Assembly: GCF_001690185.1 (NCBI RefSeq)
Contig: NZ_LZGN01000037.1
Location: forward strand, 124,001 to 188,000
DNA from: Gilliamella sp. wkB308
GTDB taxonomy: Bacteria > Pseudomonadota > Gammaproteobacteria > Enterobacterales > Orbaceae
Reading direction: 5' to 3'
DNA: 64,000 bases
In this document: one piece after another, positions 46,896 to 56,423 of the stretch
How positions within the stretch are numbered: position 1 is the stretch's first letter
How the letters are laid out: each line of letters begins with the position of its first letter
Program-made: the position numbers and the translations under genes
The notes under the pieces: generated by a model
The model's input: only the letters and a program-made list of their open reading frames with translations
The model's database searches: none
Told to the model about the DNA's origin: nothing

Positions 46896-49532
46896 ATGAC
46901 GACAAATAATACCAAAACACAACCAACTGCAAAATATCGATTGGATTATAAAGCACCCGATTTTACCATTACGGATATCGATCTTGATTTTAACTTATCC
47001 GCACAAATCACAACAGTCACGGCGCGTAGTCATATTATACAAAAAAATGCTAAAGCCTCAGACTTAGTTTTAGATGGAGAAGACTTAACATTAATCGCTA
47101 TCAATATCGATGAACAGCCTTGGCAGGATTATCACATTACCGACTCAGGCATTATTATTCATAATGTTCCATCAGATGAATTTACACTAACCATCGTCAA
47201 TGAAATAAAACCAATTGATAATACTGCGCTTGAAGGATTGTATGTTTCAGGAGAAGCACTTTGTACACAATGTGAAGCTGAAGGGTTTCGACACATCACT
47301 TATTATTTAGACAGACCCGATGTCTTAGCTCGTTTTTCAACCCGGATTACCGCTAATAAACAACAATACCCTTATCTGCTTTCTAATGGTAATCGCATTG
47401 CACAAGGAGAACTGTCAGACGGTCGTCATTGGGTACAATGGCAAGATCCGTTTCCTAAACCCGCCTACTTGTTTGCATTAGTTGCCGGAGATTTTGATAT
47501 TCTTAAAGATCAGTTTATGACTCGTTCAAACCGTAAAGTTGATCTGGAGATTTATGTTGATAAAGGCAATTTAGACCGTTCACATTGGGCAATGACCAGT
47601 TTAAAAAATGCTATGCGCTGGGATGAAACACGTTTTGGATTAGAATATGACTTAGATATTTTTATGATTGTTGCCGTTGACTTTTTTAATATGGGCGCTA
47701 TGGAAAATAAAGGTCTAAATATTTTCAACTCAAAATATGTCCTTGCCAAACCAGAAACGGCTACTGATGATGATTATTTGGGTATTGAAGGTGTGATTGG
47801 TCACGAATATTTCCATAATTGGACAGGCAATCGTGTTACTTGTCGTGATTGGTTTCAACTTAGCCTAAAAGAAGGTTTGACGGTTTTTCGTGATCAAGAG
47901 TTCAGCGCAGATATGGGCTCTCGAGCCGTTAAGCGAATTGATGATGTTAAAATTTTGCGTAGTGTCCAATTTGCTGAAGATGCAAGTCCGATGTCGCATC
48001 CTATTCGTCCTGATCAAGTCATCGAAATGAATAATTTCTATACGGTAACTGTGTACGAAAAAGGGGCTGAAGTGATACGGATGATGCATACCTTGTTAGG
48101 TGAAGATAAGTTTCAAGCTGGCATGAAACTCTATTTTGAACGTCATGACGGAAGTGCAGCAACTTGCGATGACTTTGTCGCTGCGATGCAAGATGCTTCA
48201 GGCATTGATTTAACACAATTCAAATTATGGTACAGCCAATCCGGTACACCAGAATTAACCATTACAGATAGCTATGATGAAAAAAGCAAACAATATTATT
48301 TAACTATCGAACAAAACACGCCTGCAACCCTCGATCAAGCAGAAAAGAAAGCTTTGCATATACCTGTTGATATTGAATTATATCAACATAACGGCGAAAT
48401 CATTAAACTTGAGCATAACCAACTGCCCATTCATCACGTTTTAAATTTAACACAAGCAAAACAACAATTTGTTTTTGATAACGTGAATGAAAAACCGATT
48501 ATTTCATTATTACGTGATTTTTCTGCACCGGTAAAAATGACCTATGATTATCAAGATAGTGATTTGATTTTCTTGATGCAACATGCAACCAATGCGTTTA
48601 GTCGTTATGATGCTGCGCAAATGCTATTAATTAAATATATCCGGTCAAATGTTAAAAATTATCAGGATAATCATCAACTAAGCCTTCCTGACACCGTTAT
48701 TGATGCATTTAGAGCAATATTATTATCAGAATCAACTGATCCCTCTCTTATTGCCCAAATCATCACTTTACCTTCGGAAAATGAATTAGCCAATTTATTT
48801 AGCGTTGTTGACCCAATAGCCATATATCAAGTCCGGCTGTTTTTATTAACGTGTTTTGGTAATGCACTCTATGATGAATTAACCGCAGTTTACCGTCACA
48901 ATAAAGTCGAAAATTATCGGATTAAACATGAAGATATTGCTAAACGCTCATTAAAAAATGCCTGTTTAATGCTTTTAGCCCATGCCGATGAGAAATCACA
49001 AGCAAATCATCTGGTTCATCAACAATATTATCAAGCAGATAATATGACGGATACCATCGCTGCATTAACGGTTGCTGTTAAAGCTCAGCTTGATTGTCAT
49101 CAAGAACTTCTAGCCGATTTTGATAATAAATGGCATCAAGATGGATTAGTGATGGATAAGTGGTTAGCTTTAAATGCATCGAGTCCAGAAAAAAATGTAC
49201 TTTCAACGGTGAAAAAACTTTTAACGCACCGATCCTTTTCACTCAGTAATCCCAATCGGATTCGCGCTTTAATCGGCGCTTTTGTTAATAATAATCCTGT
49301 AGCTTTCCATGCAACTGATGGTAGTGGATATCAATTTTTAGTCGAAATATTAATGGAATTAAATCAAAAAAATCCGCAAGTTGCGGCAAGATTGATCGAT
49401 CCATTAATAAGATTAAAACGTTATGACCAACGACGTCAGCAACAAATGCGTCAAGCACTTGAAACCTTATTAAAACTGGATCATTTATCAAAAGACTTAT
49501 ATGAAAAAATTAGCAAAGCTTTAGCTGCATAA
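46896..49532 (+). CDS. pepN: Aminopeptidase N
   Basis: 878 residues from the ATG at 46896 (AAAGG upstream), which gives the family N-terminus MTTNNTKTQPTAKYRLDYKA; a longer reading from 46827 adds an unsupported tail. M1 family zinc peptidase: substrate-binding VDFFNMGAMENKGLNIF, zinc site HEYFHNWTGNRVTC with the distal glutamate in LKEGLTVFRDQEF. It releases N-terminal residues from peptides in the cytosol. Divergent from pncB, as in E. coli. Confidence 0.97.
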   Translation: MTTNNTKTQPTAKYRLDYKAPDFTITDIDLDFNLSAQITTVTARSHIIQKNAKASDLVLDGEDLTLIAINIDEQPWQDYHITDSGIIIHNVPSDEFTLTIVNEIKPIDNTALEGLYVSGEALCTQCEAEGFRHITYYLDRPDVLARFSTRITANKQQYPYLLSNGNRIAQGELSDGRHWVQWQDPFPKPAYLFALVAGDFDILKDQFMTRSNRKVDLEIYVDKGNLDRSHWAMTSLKNAMRWDETRFGLEYDLDIFMIVAVDFFNMGAMENKGLNIFNSKYVLAKPETATDDDYLGIEGVIGHEYFHNWTGNRVTCRDWFQLSLKEGLTVFRDQEFSADMGSRAVKRIDDVKILRSVQFAEDASPMSHPIRPDQVIEMNNFYTVTVYEKGAEVIRMMHTLLGEDKFQAGMKLYFERHDGSAATCDDFVAAMQDASGIDLTQFKLWYSQSGTPELTITDSYDEKSKQYYLTIEQNTPATLDQAEKKALHIPVDIELYQHNGEIIKLEHNQLPIHHVLNLTQAKQQFVFDNVNEKPIISLLRDFSAPVKMTYDYQDSDLIFLMQHATNAFSRYDAAQMLLIKYIRSNVKNYQDNHQLSLPDTVIDAFRAILLSESTDPSLIAQIITLPSENELANLFSVVDPIAIYQVRLFLLTCFGNALYDELTAVYRHNKVENYRIKHEDIAKRSLKNACLMLLAHADEKSQANHLVHQQYYQADNMTDTIAALTVAVKAQLDCHQELLADFDNKWHQDGLVMDKWLALNASSPEKNVLSTVKKLLTHRSFSLSNPNRIRALIGAFVNNNPVAFHATDGSGYQFLVEILMELNQKNPQVAARLIDPLIRLKRYDQRRQQQMRQALETLLKLDHLSKDLYEKISKALAA

Positions 49533-49540
49533 CACTCAAC

Positions 49541-49573
49541 ACATCATCCTGTTTTCCTCGAACAGGATGATGT
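49541..49573 (+). terminator. Terminator-like hairpin after pepN
   Basis: Perfect 13-bp stem ACATCATCCTGTT / AACAGGATGATGT with a 7-nt loop, directly after pepN. The T-tail is weak. Confidence 0.6.
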
Positions 49574-49666
49574 TAAAATTATTTGAAACTTGATATGTTT
49601 TTGCTTTATATTCAGACACAAATAAAATATCCAACTTTTTACCATTACTTAACAATATTAAAAATC

Positions 49667-49999
49667 ATGATCAACATAAAATCTATTACACCGACAGAAG
49701 TTGCAGAAAAATTAAATCAGAAACATCCTCTATTTTTACTTGATGTACGTGAATCTAACGAAGTAGCCATATGCCGCCTTGAAAATTCCGTCCATATTCC
49801 AATGAATCTTATCCCACTTTATTTAGATAAAATACCCGATGAAATCGATATTGTACTTTACTGTCACCACGGAGTTCGGAGCCTTAATGTTGCCAATTAT
49901 TTAGCTGAAAATGGTTTTGATACTGATTATCTTTATAATCTTAGTGGTGGGATTGATGCTTGGGCATTAACCGTTGATACGCAAATGCCAAGATATTAA
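49667..49999 (+). CDS. Single-domain rhodanese-like protein
   Basis: 110 residues from ATG 49667, beginning MINIKSITPTEVAEKLNQ; upstream in-frame starts (TTG 49583) would add a hydrophobic tail without family support. The rhodanese fold signatures LLDVRESNEV, HIPMNLIPLYLDKIP and the active-site loop YCHHGVRSLNVA with the catalytic cysteine are visible, as is GGIDAWAL at the end. A sulfur carrier (thiosulfate or persulfide) role is inferred; it resembles GlpE-type or MoeB-fused domains. Confidence 0.85.
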   Translation: MINIKSITPTEVAEKLNQKHPLFLLDVRESNEVAICRLENSVHIPMNLIPLYLDKIPDEIDIVLYCHHGVRSLNVANYLAENGFDTDYLYNLSGGIDAWALTVDTQMPRY

Positions 50000-50000
50000 A

Positions 50001-50029
50001 TGCCCGCCTTTACAACGGGCACATTTTGG
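50001..50029 (+). terminator. Terminator after the rhodanese gene
   Basis: TGCCCG / CGGGCA hairpin with a 9-nt loop and a T-rich tail, two bases after the stop codon and before the convergent MetQ-like gene. Confidence 0.5.
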
Positions 50030-50032
50030 ATT

Positions 50033-50881
50033 TTATTCTTGTGGCATCACCCAATAACCATTTTGATTGTGAGCTTGCATATAATCCTTAAATTGTTGGG
50101 ATTGATAAATACGTTTAACATCCTGCGCCCATTGGCTGTTTTCATTACCTTCATTCACCACAACCATAATTTCTAAATCGGGGACAATGGTTTCCAAAAG
50201 CAATGCTTTGCTTGAATCAATGTTGGCCGAATAAACTATACTCCCCGGAATGACAGCAAAATCAAGCTCATTAAGAACTCTTGGAATATTTGCCGAATCC
50301 ATTTCGATAATATCGATACCCACTAAGTTTTCAGCAATATCATTTTTACTCGCTAAAATGGGATTAGTATTCGCTTTCAATTTAATCCATCCTGCTTTTT
50401 CGAGTAAATTATAAGAACGTGCAGCATTTGAAGCATCTTGAGGAATTGCCACTTTAGCTCCAGAAAAAACCTTATCTAATGATAGATACTTATTAGAGAA
50501 AATCGCCGCGGGTACCGATGGCACATGCACAACTGGCTTTAAATTAGCTTTGCGTTGGGCATTAAATACATTCATATAAGCAGTATGCTGTGCAACGGTT
50601 AAATCAATGCTTCCTTCACTCAATGCCACATCTGATTCTAATAAATGTGGAAAATTAACCAATTTAACTTTATATCCTTCTGATTCAAGAATAGGTTTTA
50701 CCGCATCTCTAAAAAGATCATTATACGGGCCGGGTGATACCCCCATACTAATCTCTTTTTTGGTTTGATTATTAGCTTGTTTTGAGGAATTATCACAAGC
50801 GCTCATTAAACATGCAGAACTAAATAAAGCCACAATAGCAATATGTTGTAAAAATTTATGTTTGATAAAACCATTTTTCAT
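50033..50881 (-). CDS. metQ: MetQ-like substrate-binding lipoprotein (NLPA family)
   Basis: 282-residue lipoprotein. The signal sequence ends in LMSAC (Cys29). The mature part is an NLPA-type binding protein: ISMGVSPGPYNDLFRDAVKP, LTVAQHTAYMNVFN, VAIPQDASNAARSYNLLEKAGWIKL and the closing YWVMPQE. MetQ family proteins deliver methionine (or related compounds) to the MetNI transporter. metN and metI lie on the other strand of the same locus with an M20 amidohydrolase gene. The transporter's ligand could be a modified amino acid such as an N-acyl-methionine (inference). Confidence 0.88.
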   Translation of the reverse strand: MKNGFIKHKFLQHIAIVALFSSACLMSACDNSSKQANNQTKKEISMGVSPGPYNDLFRDAVKPILESEGYKVKLVNFPHLLESDVALSEGSIDLTVAQHTAYMNVFNAQRKANLKPVVHVPSVPAAIFSNKYLSLDKVFSGAKVAIPQDASNAARSYNLLEKAGWIKLKANTNPILASKNDIAENLVGIDIIEMDSANIPRVLNELDFAVIPGSIVYSANIDSSKALLLETIVPDLEIMVVVNEGNENSQWAQDVKRIYQSQQFKDYMQAHNQNGYWVMPQE

Positions 50882-50943
50882 TTGAGTTACCCTTTATCGG
50901 CTATCGACATTTGTTTTACTCTAGCACAGAAATAATGGTTTAT

Positions 50944-50982
50944 TTATTCCAAGTTATTCTATCTTATAACTTTTTGGAATAA
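50944..50982. promoter_or_regulatory. Palindrome in the divergent metQ / M20-metNI promoter region
   Basis: Outer arms TTATTCC and GGAATAA and inner arms AAGTTAT and ATAACTT pair with a 3-nt bulge; in total 14 of the bases on each side are symmetric. It lies about 63 bp before the MetQ-like start and 82 bp before the amidohydrolase start. It is a candidate shared operator for both operons. No regulator gene is adjacent. Confidence 0.5.
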
Positions 50983-51063
50983 GATATAAAAAACGATTAT
51001 TAGGTTGAAAAATTAAGCTGTGCTAACGTTAAAAACATCTGATAATCATTTTTTGGAAATATT

Positions 51064-52200
51064 ATGCATCAGCCCATTGCAAAAACTATTCATCAGCTTT
51101 TTGTTACATTACATCAAAACCCTGAGCTTTCAAATCAGGAGTTCAATACCACTAAAATATTGAAAACATATTTAGAAAAAGCAAACATTAAAATTTTAGA
51201 ATTAGGTGCTAAAACGGGTGTCATTGCCGAAATTGGAACTGGTTCCCCTATTCTGGCTTTACGAGCTGATATTGATGCGTTACCCATCCATGAACAAACA
51301 AATTGTGATTATCGTTCCCAAAATAAAAATGTTATGCACGCTTGTGGGCATGATGTACATGCCTCAATTTTGATGGGAGCGGCTTATCTTTTAAAAGAAC
51401 ACGAAAAAGATTTAATTGGGACTATTCGTTTACTATTTCAACCTGCGGAAGAAAACTTTAGTGGAGCCCTACAATTTATCAAAATTGGGGCATTAAAAGG
51501 GGTCGATGCCATACTCGGTTTACACAACAACCCTAATTTAACCATTAATCAAATGGCATCACGAGCTGGCCCTTTTTCAGCTAATGTCGATCGTATCGAA
51601 ATTACCATAACCGGTGTTGGAGCACATGCAGCAAGACCTGAATCGGGTATTGATCCTATTGTTATTGGTGCACAAATTGTAAACGCTATACAAACTATTT
51701 CAAGTCGTTCCGTAAGTGGTCTTGATGCTGTAATTGTCAGCATTACTAAATTTGAAGGTGGAAATACTTGGAATGTGATACCTGAAAAGGTTGAAATGGA
51801 AGGCACGGTAAGGACCCTTACACCGCAAATCAGAGCTAAAGTCAAACAACAGTTAAGGTCTATTATTGAACATATTGCTATTGCAATGGGCGCAAAAGCT
51901 GAATTAAAATGGTTCGAAGGCCCTCCTTCAATCATAAATATAGAAAAATGGGTCGAGCTTGCAAAAAATATTGCGAGACAAGAGGGTTATGAAGTCATTG
52001 ATTTTCAGCCTCAATTAGGCGGTGAAGATTTTGCCCATTATTTACATCATGTACCGGGCGCATTTATTAACCTTGGTTCTCAAAGCCCTTATGCACTTCA
52101 CCACCCTAAATTTCAAATTAATCCTGACATGATAATACCTGCAGCAAACTATTTAGCTAAACTTGCCAAACAAGCGCTTATCCAAATAGACCAAAGTTAA
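51064..52200 (+). CDS. M20-family amidohydrolase (N-acyl amino acid / hippurate hydrolase-like)
   Basis: 378-residue, two-domain metallohydrolase. Metal ligands are in ALRADIDALPIHEQ, MHACGHDVHASILMGAA, FQPAEENFSGA and LGLHNNPNL; the dimerisation/lid domain has GVGAHAARPESGIDPIVI. Family members (HipO, AbgA/B-like, YxeP) release amino acids from N-acyl or peptide conjugates. It is immediately upstream of metN and metI (12 bp gap), so its substrate is likely imported by that transporter. Cytosolic, no signal peptide. Confidence 0.87.
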   Translation: MHQPIAKTIHQLFVTLHQNPELSNQEFNTTKILKTYLEKANIKILELGAKTGVIAEIGTGSPILALRADIDALPIHEQTNCDYRSQNKNVMHACGHDVHASILMGAAYLLKEHEKDLIGTIRLLFQPAEENFSGALQFIKIGALKGVDAILGLHNNPNLTINQMASRAGPFSANVDRIEITITGVGAHAARPESGIDPIVIGAQIVNAIQTISSRSVSGLDAVIVSITKFEGGNTWNVIPEKVEMEGTVRTLTPQIRAKVKQQLRSIIEHIAIAMGAKAELKWFEGPPSIINIEKWVELAKNIARQEGYEVIDFQPQLGGEDFAHYLHHVPGAFINLGSQSPYALHHPKFQINPDMIIPAANYLAKLAKQALIQIDQS

Positions 52201-52212
52201 TAGGGACACCAA

Positions 52213-53256
52213 ATGATTAGATTTGAAAATGTATCCAAGCAATATGAGCGAAACGGCATCACCACTCAAGCCTTAGATAAGATTAACTTAACCATTGATA
52301 AAGGCGATATTTTTGGCATCATTGGTTATAGTGGTGCAGGCAAAAGCACCTTAGTTCGTTTAATTAATTACCTTGAAAAACCGACACAAGGTCAAGTGAT
52401 CGTACAAGATCAAATTTTAAATCAACTTTCCGGTTCTGAGTTACGCCAAGTTAGGCGAAAGATCGGCATGATATTTCAGCACTTTAATTTACTTGAATCA
52501 AAAACCGTTTATGAAAATATTGCTATTCCTTTAATTCTAATCAAAAAAGATAAATATACAATTAAACAAAAAGTAAAAGAATTATTAGAATTTGTAGGAT
52601 TAAGTGATAAAGCAGATAGTTATCCTAAAGAGCTGTCTGGCGGACAAAAACAGCGAATCGGCATAGCAAGAGCGTTAGCTAACGATCCGGATATTTTACT
52701 TTGTGATGAGGCGACTTCGGCACTTGATCCTCAAACTACACGAGCAATCTTAGATTTAATCAAAAAAATCAATGAAAAATATAAAATAACGGTAGTTTTA
52801 ATCACGCACGAAATGCATGTTATTGAACAAATTTGTCATAAGGTAGCCGTAATGGAAAAAGGTAAAATTATTGAACAAGGTAACGTGCTTGATGTATTTG
52901 GACACCCACAACACCAAACAACTCGAAACTTTGTTAATTCAGTCATTAGCAATCAAATTCCAAAGGGTGTCGTTGAAAATTTGTTAGAAGTAGAAGGTAA
53001 AAAAGACAATATTAAACTATTTAAACTTGAATTTTTAGGACGTTCAGCCTCAGAACCCGTTATCAATTCGCTTATTTTAAAACAAATTGTTGTGGTTAAC
53101 ATTTTATTTGCCCATATGTCAGAAATTGAAAAAACAGTTTTAGGCAGTATGTTTATTCAGTTAAAAGGTAACGATAGCAATATCCAAGAAGCTGTACAAT
53201 TCCTTCGAAAACATGGCGTACAAGTTACTGAAATAAATCACTGGGAGGAAAACTAA
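52213..53256 (+). CDS. metN: MetN-like ABC transporter ATPase
   Basis: 347 residues (E. coli MetN 343). Walker A GYSGAGKS (38-45), signature LSGGQKQRIGIARAL, Walker B ILLCDEATSALD, H-loop VLITHEM. A C-terminal NIL domain (from about residue 265), the methionine-sensing regulatory module of MetN transporters, is present (FRHGVQVTEI-like KHGVQVTEINHW at the end). Energises uptake with MetI and MetQ. Confidence 0.93.
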   Translation: MIRFENVSKQYERNGITTQALDKINLTIDKGDIFGIIGYSGAGKSTLVRLINYLEKPTQGQVIVQDQILNQLSGSELRQVRRKIGMIFQHFNLLESKTVYENIAIPLILIKKDKYTIKQKVKELLEFVGLSDKADSYPKELSGGQKQRIGIARALANDPDILLCDEATSALDPQTTRAILDLIKKINEKYKITVVLITHEMHVIEQICHKVAVMEKGKIIEQGNVLDVFGHPQHQTTRNFVNSVISNQIPKGVVENLLEVEGKKDNIKLFKLEFLGRSASEPVINSLILKQIVVVNILFAHMSEIEKTVLGSMFIQLKGNDSNIQEAVQFLRKHGVQVTEINHWEEN

Positions 53257-53955
53257 ATGCAATTTTTGACCAATACTCTTGAATATTTCAAAGCTAATTT
53301 TTCAACCACCGTGACAGTTGAACAATTTATCCAAGCAAGTTATGAAACATTTTATATGGTGTTTTTTGCTTTAATATTGGGCTCCGTAATTGGTATTTCA
53401 CTCGGTGTTTGTTTAGTGACAACTCGCCCAGGAGGATTGCTTGAAAATAACCGAATATACCGAATCATGAATCCTATTATTAATTTAGTTCGTTCGCTAC
53501 CTTTTATTATTTTATTAGTGGCAATTGTCCCTTTTACAAAATTTATTGTGGGTAGCTCGATTGGTACAACAGCAGCTATCGTGCCTTTAACATTTTATGT
53601 CGCCCCTTACATTGCCCGTTTGGTTGAAAACTCTTTGCTTGAAGTAAACAGTGGCATTATTGAAGCCGCTGAATCAATGGGGGCATCACCAATCCAAATC
53701 ATTTGGTACTTTATTTTACCTGAAGCATTTAGTTCATTGATTTTGACCCTAACCACCGCCACTATCGGCTTAATTGGAGCGACAGCAATGGCAGGTGCTG
53801 TTGGCGCAGGTGGCATTGGTGACTTAGCCATTTCATATGGTTATCAGCGTTTTGATACCACAGTTACCTATATTTGCGTGGTCATTTTAGTTATTGTGAT
53901 TCAGTTGGTACAAAGCACAGGTAATTTTTTAGCTCGCAAAGCAAGGCATGAGTAA
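53257..53955 (+). CDS. metI: MetI-like ABC transporter permease
   Basis: 232-residue inner-membrane permease with about five helices. EAA motif EAAESMGASPIQIIWYFILPEA (about residues 139-160, shortened here) and NPIINLVRSLPFIILLVAIVP in the substrate-path helix. Closing GAVGAGGIGDLAISYGYQRF is a MetI hallmark. The start ATG directly follows the metN stop. Confidence 0.92.
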   Translation: MQFLTNTLEYFKANFSTTVTVEQFIQASYETFYMVFFALILGSVIGISLGVCLVTTRPGGLLENNRIYRIMNPIINLVRSLPFIILLVAIVPFTKFIVGSSIGTTAAIVPLTFYVAPYIARLVENSLLEVNSGIIEAAESMGASPIQIIWYFILPEAFSSLILTLTTATIGLIGATAMAGAVGAGGIGDLAISYGYQRFDTTVTYICVVILVIVIQLVQSTGNFLARKARHE

Positions 53956-54219
53956 ATCAGAATATGTGTTTATTATTTGAATCGATTAGAAAAACAGCTT
54001 AATACCAGACTAAAAAAATGTCTTAACTCGCTAAAACCTCAATTGGTTTTTTTTGACTATTACAAATCAAGATTCAGTGATTTTTAATTAAAAAATGCTT
54101 TTTATCTTAAGCATTACCATAATATAAGGATTGACAATATGTTTTATCGATTTCATTATTCGCCATTATCAAGTAAAATAACGTTAATTTTAATTAATTA
54201 AGGTAGTGTAGGAATCATA

Positions 54220-55032
54220 GTGACTGACTCATTACAGCAAAATTTGGTTGAAATTCATGATATGTCTTTTTATCGAGGAACAAGACCAATTTATAAAAAT
54301 ATGAGCTTGAATGTCCCAAAAGGCAAAGTGACAGCGATTATGGGGCCTTCAGGTATTGGTAAAACCACGCTACTGCGTCTGATCGGTGGTCAATTAAAAC
54401 CACAATCAGGAAAAATATTATTCGATGGTGAAGATATTCCAAGTATGTCTCGCTCCCGACTTTATGAAGTTCGAAAACGCATGAGCATGCTATTCCAATC
54501 TGGCGCACTATTTACCGATCTTTCTGTTTTCGATAATGTTGCCTATCCGATTCGTGAACACCTTGATTTACCTGAACCTGTATTACATAATTTAGTATTG
54601 ATGAAACTCCAGTCTGTTGGTCTTCGAGGCGCTGCACGTATGATGCCGTCAGAATTATCCGGAGGTATGGCAAGGCGAGCCGCGCTAGCCAGAGCTATTG
54701 CCCTTGACCCTGATTTAATTATGTTTGATGAACCTTTTGCCGGTCAAGACCCAATCTCAATGGGCGTCATTGTTAAATTAATCTCAGAAATCAATCAATC
54801 GCTAGGATTAACCTGTATTGTTGTCAGTCATGATGTGAATGAAGTCCTTAGTATTGCTGACTATGCTTACATCGTTGCTGAACAACACATTATTGCAGGC
54901 GGAACATCAAAACAATTACGCGAAAATGACGACTTGCGTGTAAAACAATTTCTTGAAGGCTTAGCTGATGGACCAGTCCCTTTTCATTATCCCGCTGATG
55001 ACTATAAATTAGACCTAAGCCGAGGTATATAA
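54220..55032 (+). CDS. mlaF: Phospholipid ABC transporter ATPase MlaF
   Basis: 270 residues (E. coli 269), start GTG at 54220 with TAGGAATCATA in front. Walker A GPSGIGKTT, Q-loop LFQSGALFTDLSVFDNVAYP, signature LSGGMARRAALARAI, Walker B IMFDEPFAGQDP. It powers the Mla system that keeps phospholipids out of the outer leaflet of the outer membrane. First gene of mlaFEDCB-ibaG. Confidence 0.95.
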   Translation: MTDSLQQNLVEIHDMSFYRGTRPIYKNMSLNVPKGKVTAIMGPSGIGKTTLLRLIGGQLKPQSGKILFDGEDIPSMSRSRLYEVRKRMSMLFQSGALFTDLSVFDNVAYPIREHLDLPEPVLHNLVLMKLQSVGLRGAARMMPSELSGGMARRAALARAIALDPDLIMFDEPFAGQDPISMGVIVKLISEINQSLGLTCIVVSHDVNEVLSIADYAYIVAEQHIIAGGTSKQLRENDDLRVKQFLEGLADGPVPFHYPADDYKLDLSRGI

Positions 55033-55035
55033 CAT

Positions 55036-55815
55036 ATGTTTAATCTGCTTGAAAGATTGGGAAAATGGTTAATTAATCTTATCGCTTTAATGGGGCGTTC
55101 AGGAATGATGCTTTTTGGAGCACTCATTGGACGTCCACAATTTGCAAAACAATTCCCATTACTGGTCAAACAATTTTATTTTGTTGGCGTACAATCTCTA
55201 ACAATTATTATTGTATCTGGACTTTTTATAGGTATGGTGCTTGCACTACAAGGTTATTTTATCTTAACCACATTTGGTGCTGAAGCAAGTTTAGGTATGA
55301 TGGTTGCGCTCGCTTTATTGCGTGAACTAGGCCCTGTTGTTGCCGGATTATTATTTGCTGGACGTGCTGGCTCGGCGTTAACAGCTGAAATTGGTCTAAT
55401 GAAAGCTACCGAACAACTATCAAGCATGGAAATGATGGCAGTCGATCCATTACGGCGTATCATTGCCCCTCGTTTCTGGGCTGGATTTTTCTCAATGCCG
55501 TTTTTAACGGCTATTTTTGTTGCGGTCGGTATTTTAGGTGGTGTACTAGTTGGCGTTGATTGGAAAGGTATAGATGCAGGATTTTTTTGGTCTTCCATTC
55601 AAAGTAATGTTGACTGGTGGCATGATTTAGGCAACTGTTTTGTTAAAAGTTTTGCCTTTGCAATTGCCAGTACTTGGATTGCACTTTTTAATGGTTACGA
55701 TTGCGTGCCAACATCTGAAGGAATTAGTCGAGCAACTACCAATACAGTTGTTTATTCATCATTAGTTATTTTGGGGTTAGATTTTATTTTAACCGCATTA
55801 ATGTTTAGTCATTGA
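55036..55815 (+). CDS. mlaE: Phospholipid ABC transporter permease MlaE
   Basis: 259 residues (E. coli 260), with five to six helices: [40 protein letters not shown] with the conserved glutamate-containing coupling segment, [20 protein letters not shown], and [16 protein letters not shown] at the end. 3 bp after mlaF. Confidence 0.95.
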   Translation: MFNLLERLGKWLINLIALMGRSGMMLFGALIGRPQFAKQFPLLVKQFYFVGVQSLTIIIVSGLFIGMVLALQGYFILTTFGAEASLGMMVALALLRELGPVVAGLLFAGRAGSALTAEIGLMKATEQLSSMEMMAVDPLRRIIAPRFWAGFFSMPFLTAIFVAVGILGGVLVGVDWKGIDAGFFWSSIQSNVDWWHDLGNCFVKSFAFAIASTWIALFNGYDCVPTSEGISRATTNTVVYSSLVILGLDFILTALMFSH

Positions 55816-55826
55816 GGTCATTAAAC

Positions 55827-56411
55827 ATGAGTCGTAAAGTCGAAATTACAGTTGGATTATTCATGGTACTAGTCATTTGCTCGGTACTATTTTTATGTTT
55901 TCGCGTTACCGATCCTACATCTTTTACTAGCCATAATTCATATCGAGTATACGCCGTATTTGACAATATTGGCGGATTAAAAGTTAGATCACCAATCAAA
56001 ATTGGTGGAGTGGTAATCGGGCGAATAAGTAATATTAGCTTAACATCATCAGGAAGTGATATTTATAAACCTTATGTAACAATGGATATCGATAGTCAAT
56101 ACAATAAAATTCCAAGCTCCAGCTCGCTATCAATCAAAACCTCAGGCATTTTAGGTGAACAATTTATTGATATCAATTTGGGGTTAGATCAATCAACCGA
56201 ATTCGCCATTGACGCATTAGATGCCCCTGATGCCACTAATACAACGGCTCAAAAAAATGACAAACCACCTTATTTTCAAGAAGGATTTGTTGTTAGCAAT
56301 ACTAAACCAGCAATGGTGTTAGAAGATTTAATTGGTCAGTTTCTTTATAGTATGGGTGATTCATCAAATAAAGAAAAGAAACAAAATACGCAAGATACAA
56401 ATGAACAGTAA
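55827..56411 (+). CDS. mlaD: Phospholipid-binding MCE protein MlaD
   Basis: 194 residues from the ATG at 55827 (GAGGTC upstream); a 5-residue longer reading from 55812 overlaps mlaE. One N-terminal membrane helix (VGLFMVLVICSVLFLCF) and an MCE domain (YAVFDNIGGLKVRSPIKIGG, SSLSIKTSGILGEQFIDI). Forms the periplasmic hexameric ring on MlaFE. C-terminal helix region is rich in N/K/Q. Confidence 0.93.
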   Translation: MSRKVEITVGLFMVLVICSVLFLCFRVTDPTSFTSHNSYRVYAVFDNIGGLKVRSPIKIGGVVIGRISNISLTSSGSDIYKPYVTMDIDSQYNKIPSSSSLSIKTSGILGEQFIDINLGLDQSTEFAIDALDAPDATNTTAQKNDKPPYFQEGFVVSNTKPAMVLEDLIGQFLYSMGDSSNKEKKQNTQDTNEQ

Positions 56412-56423
56412 GGAGTTGTCATT

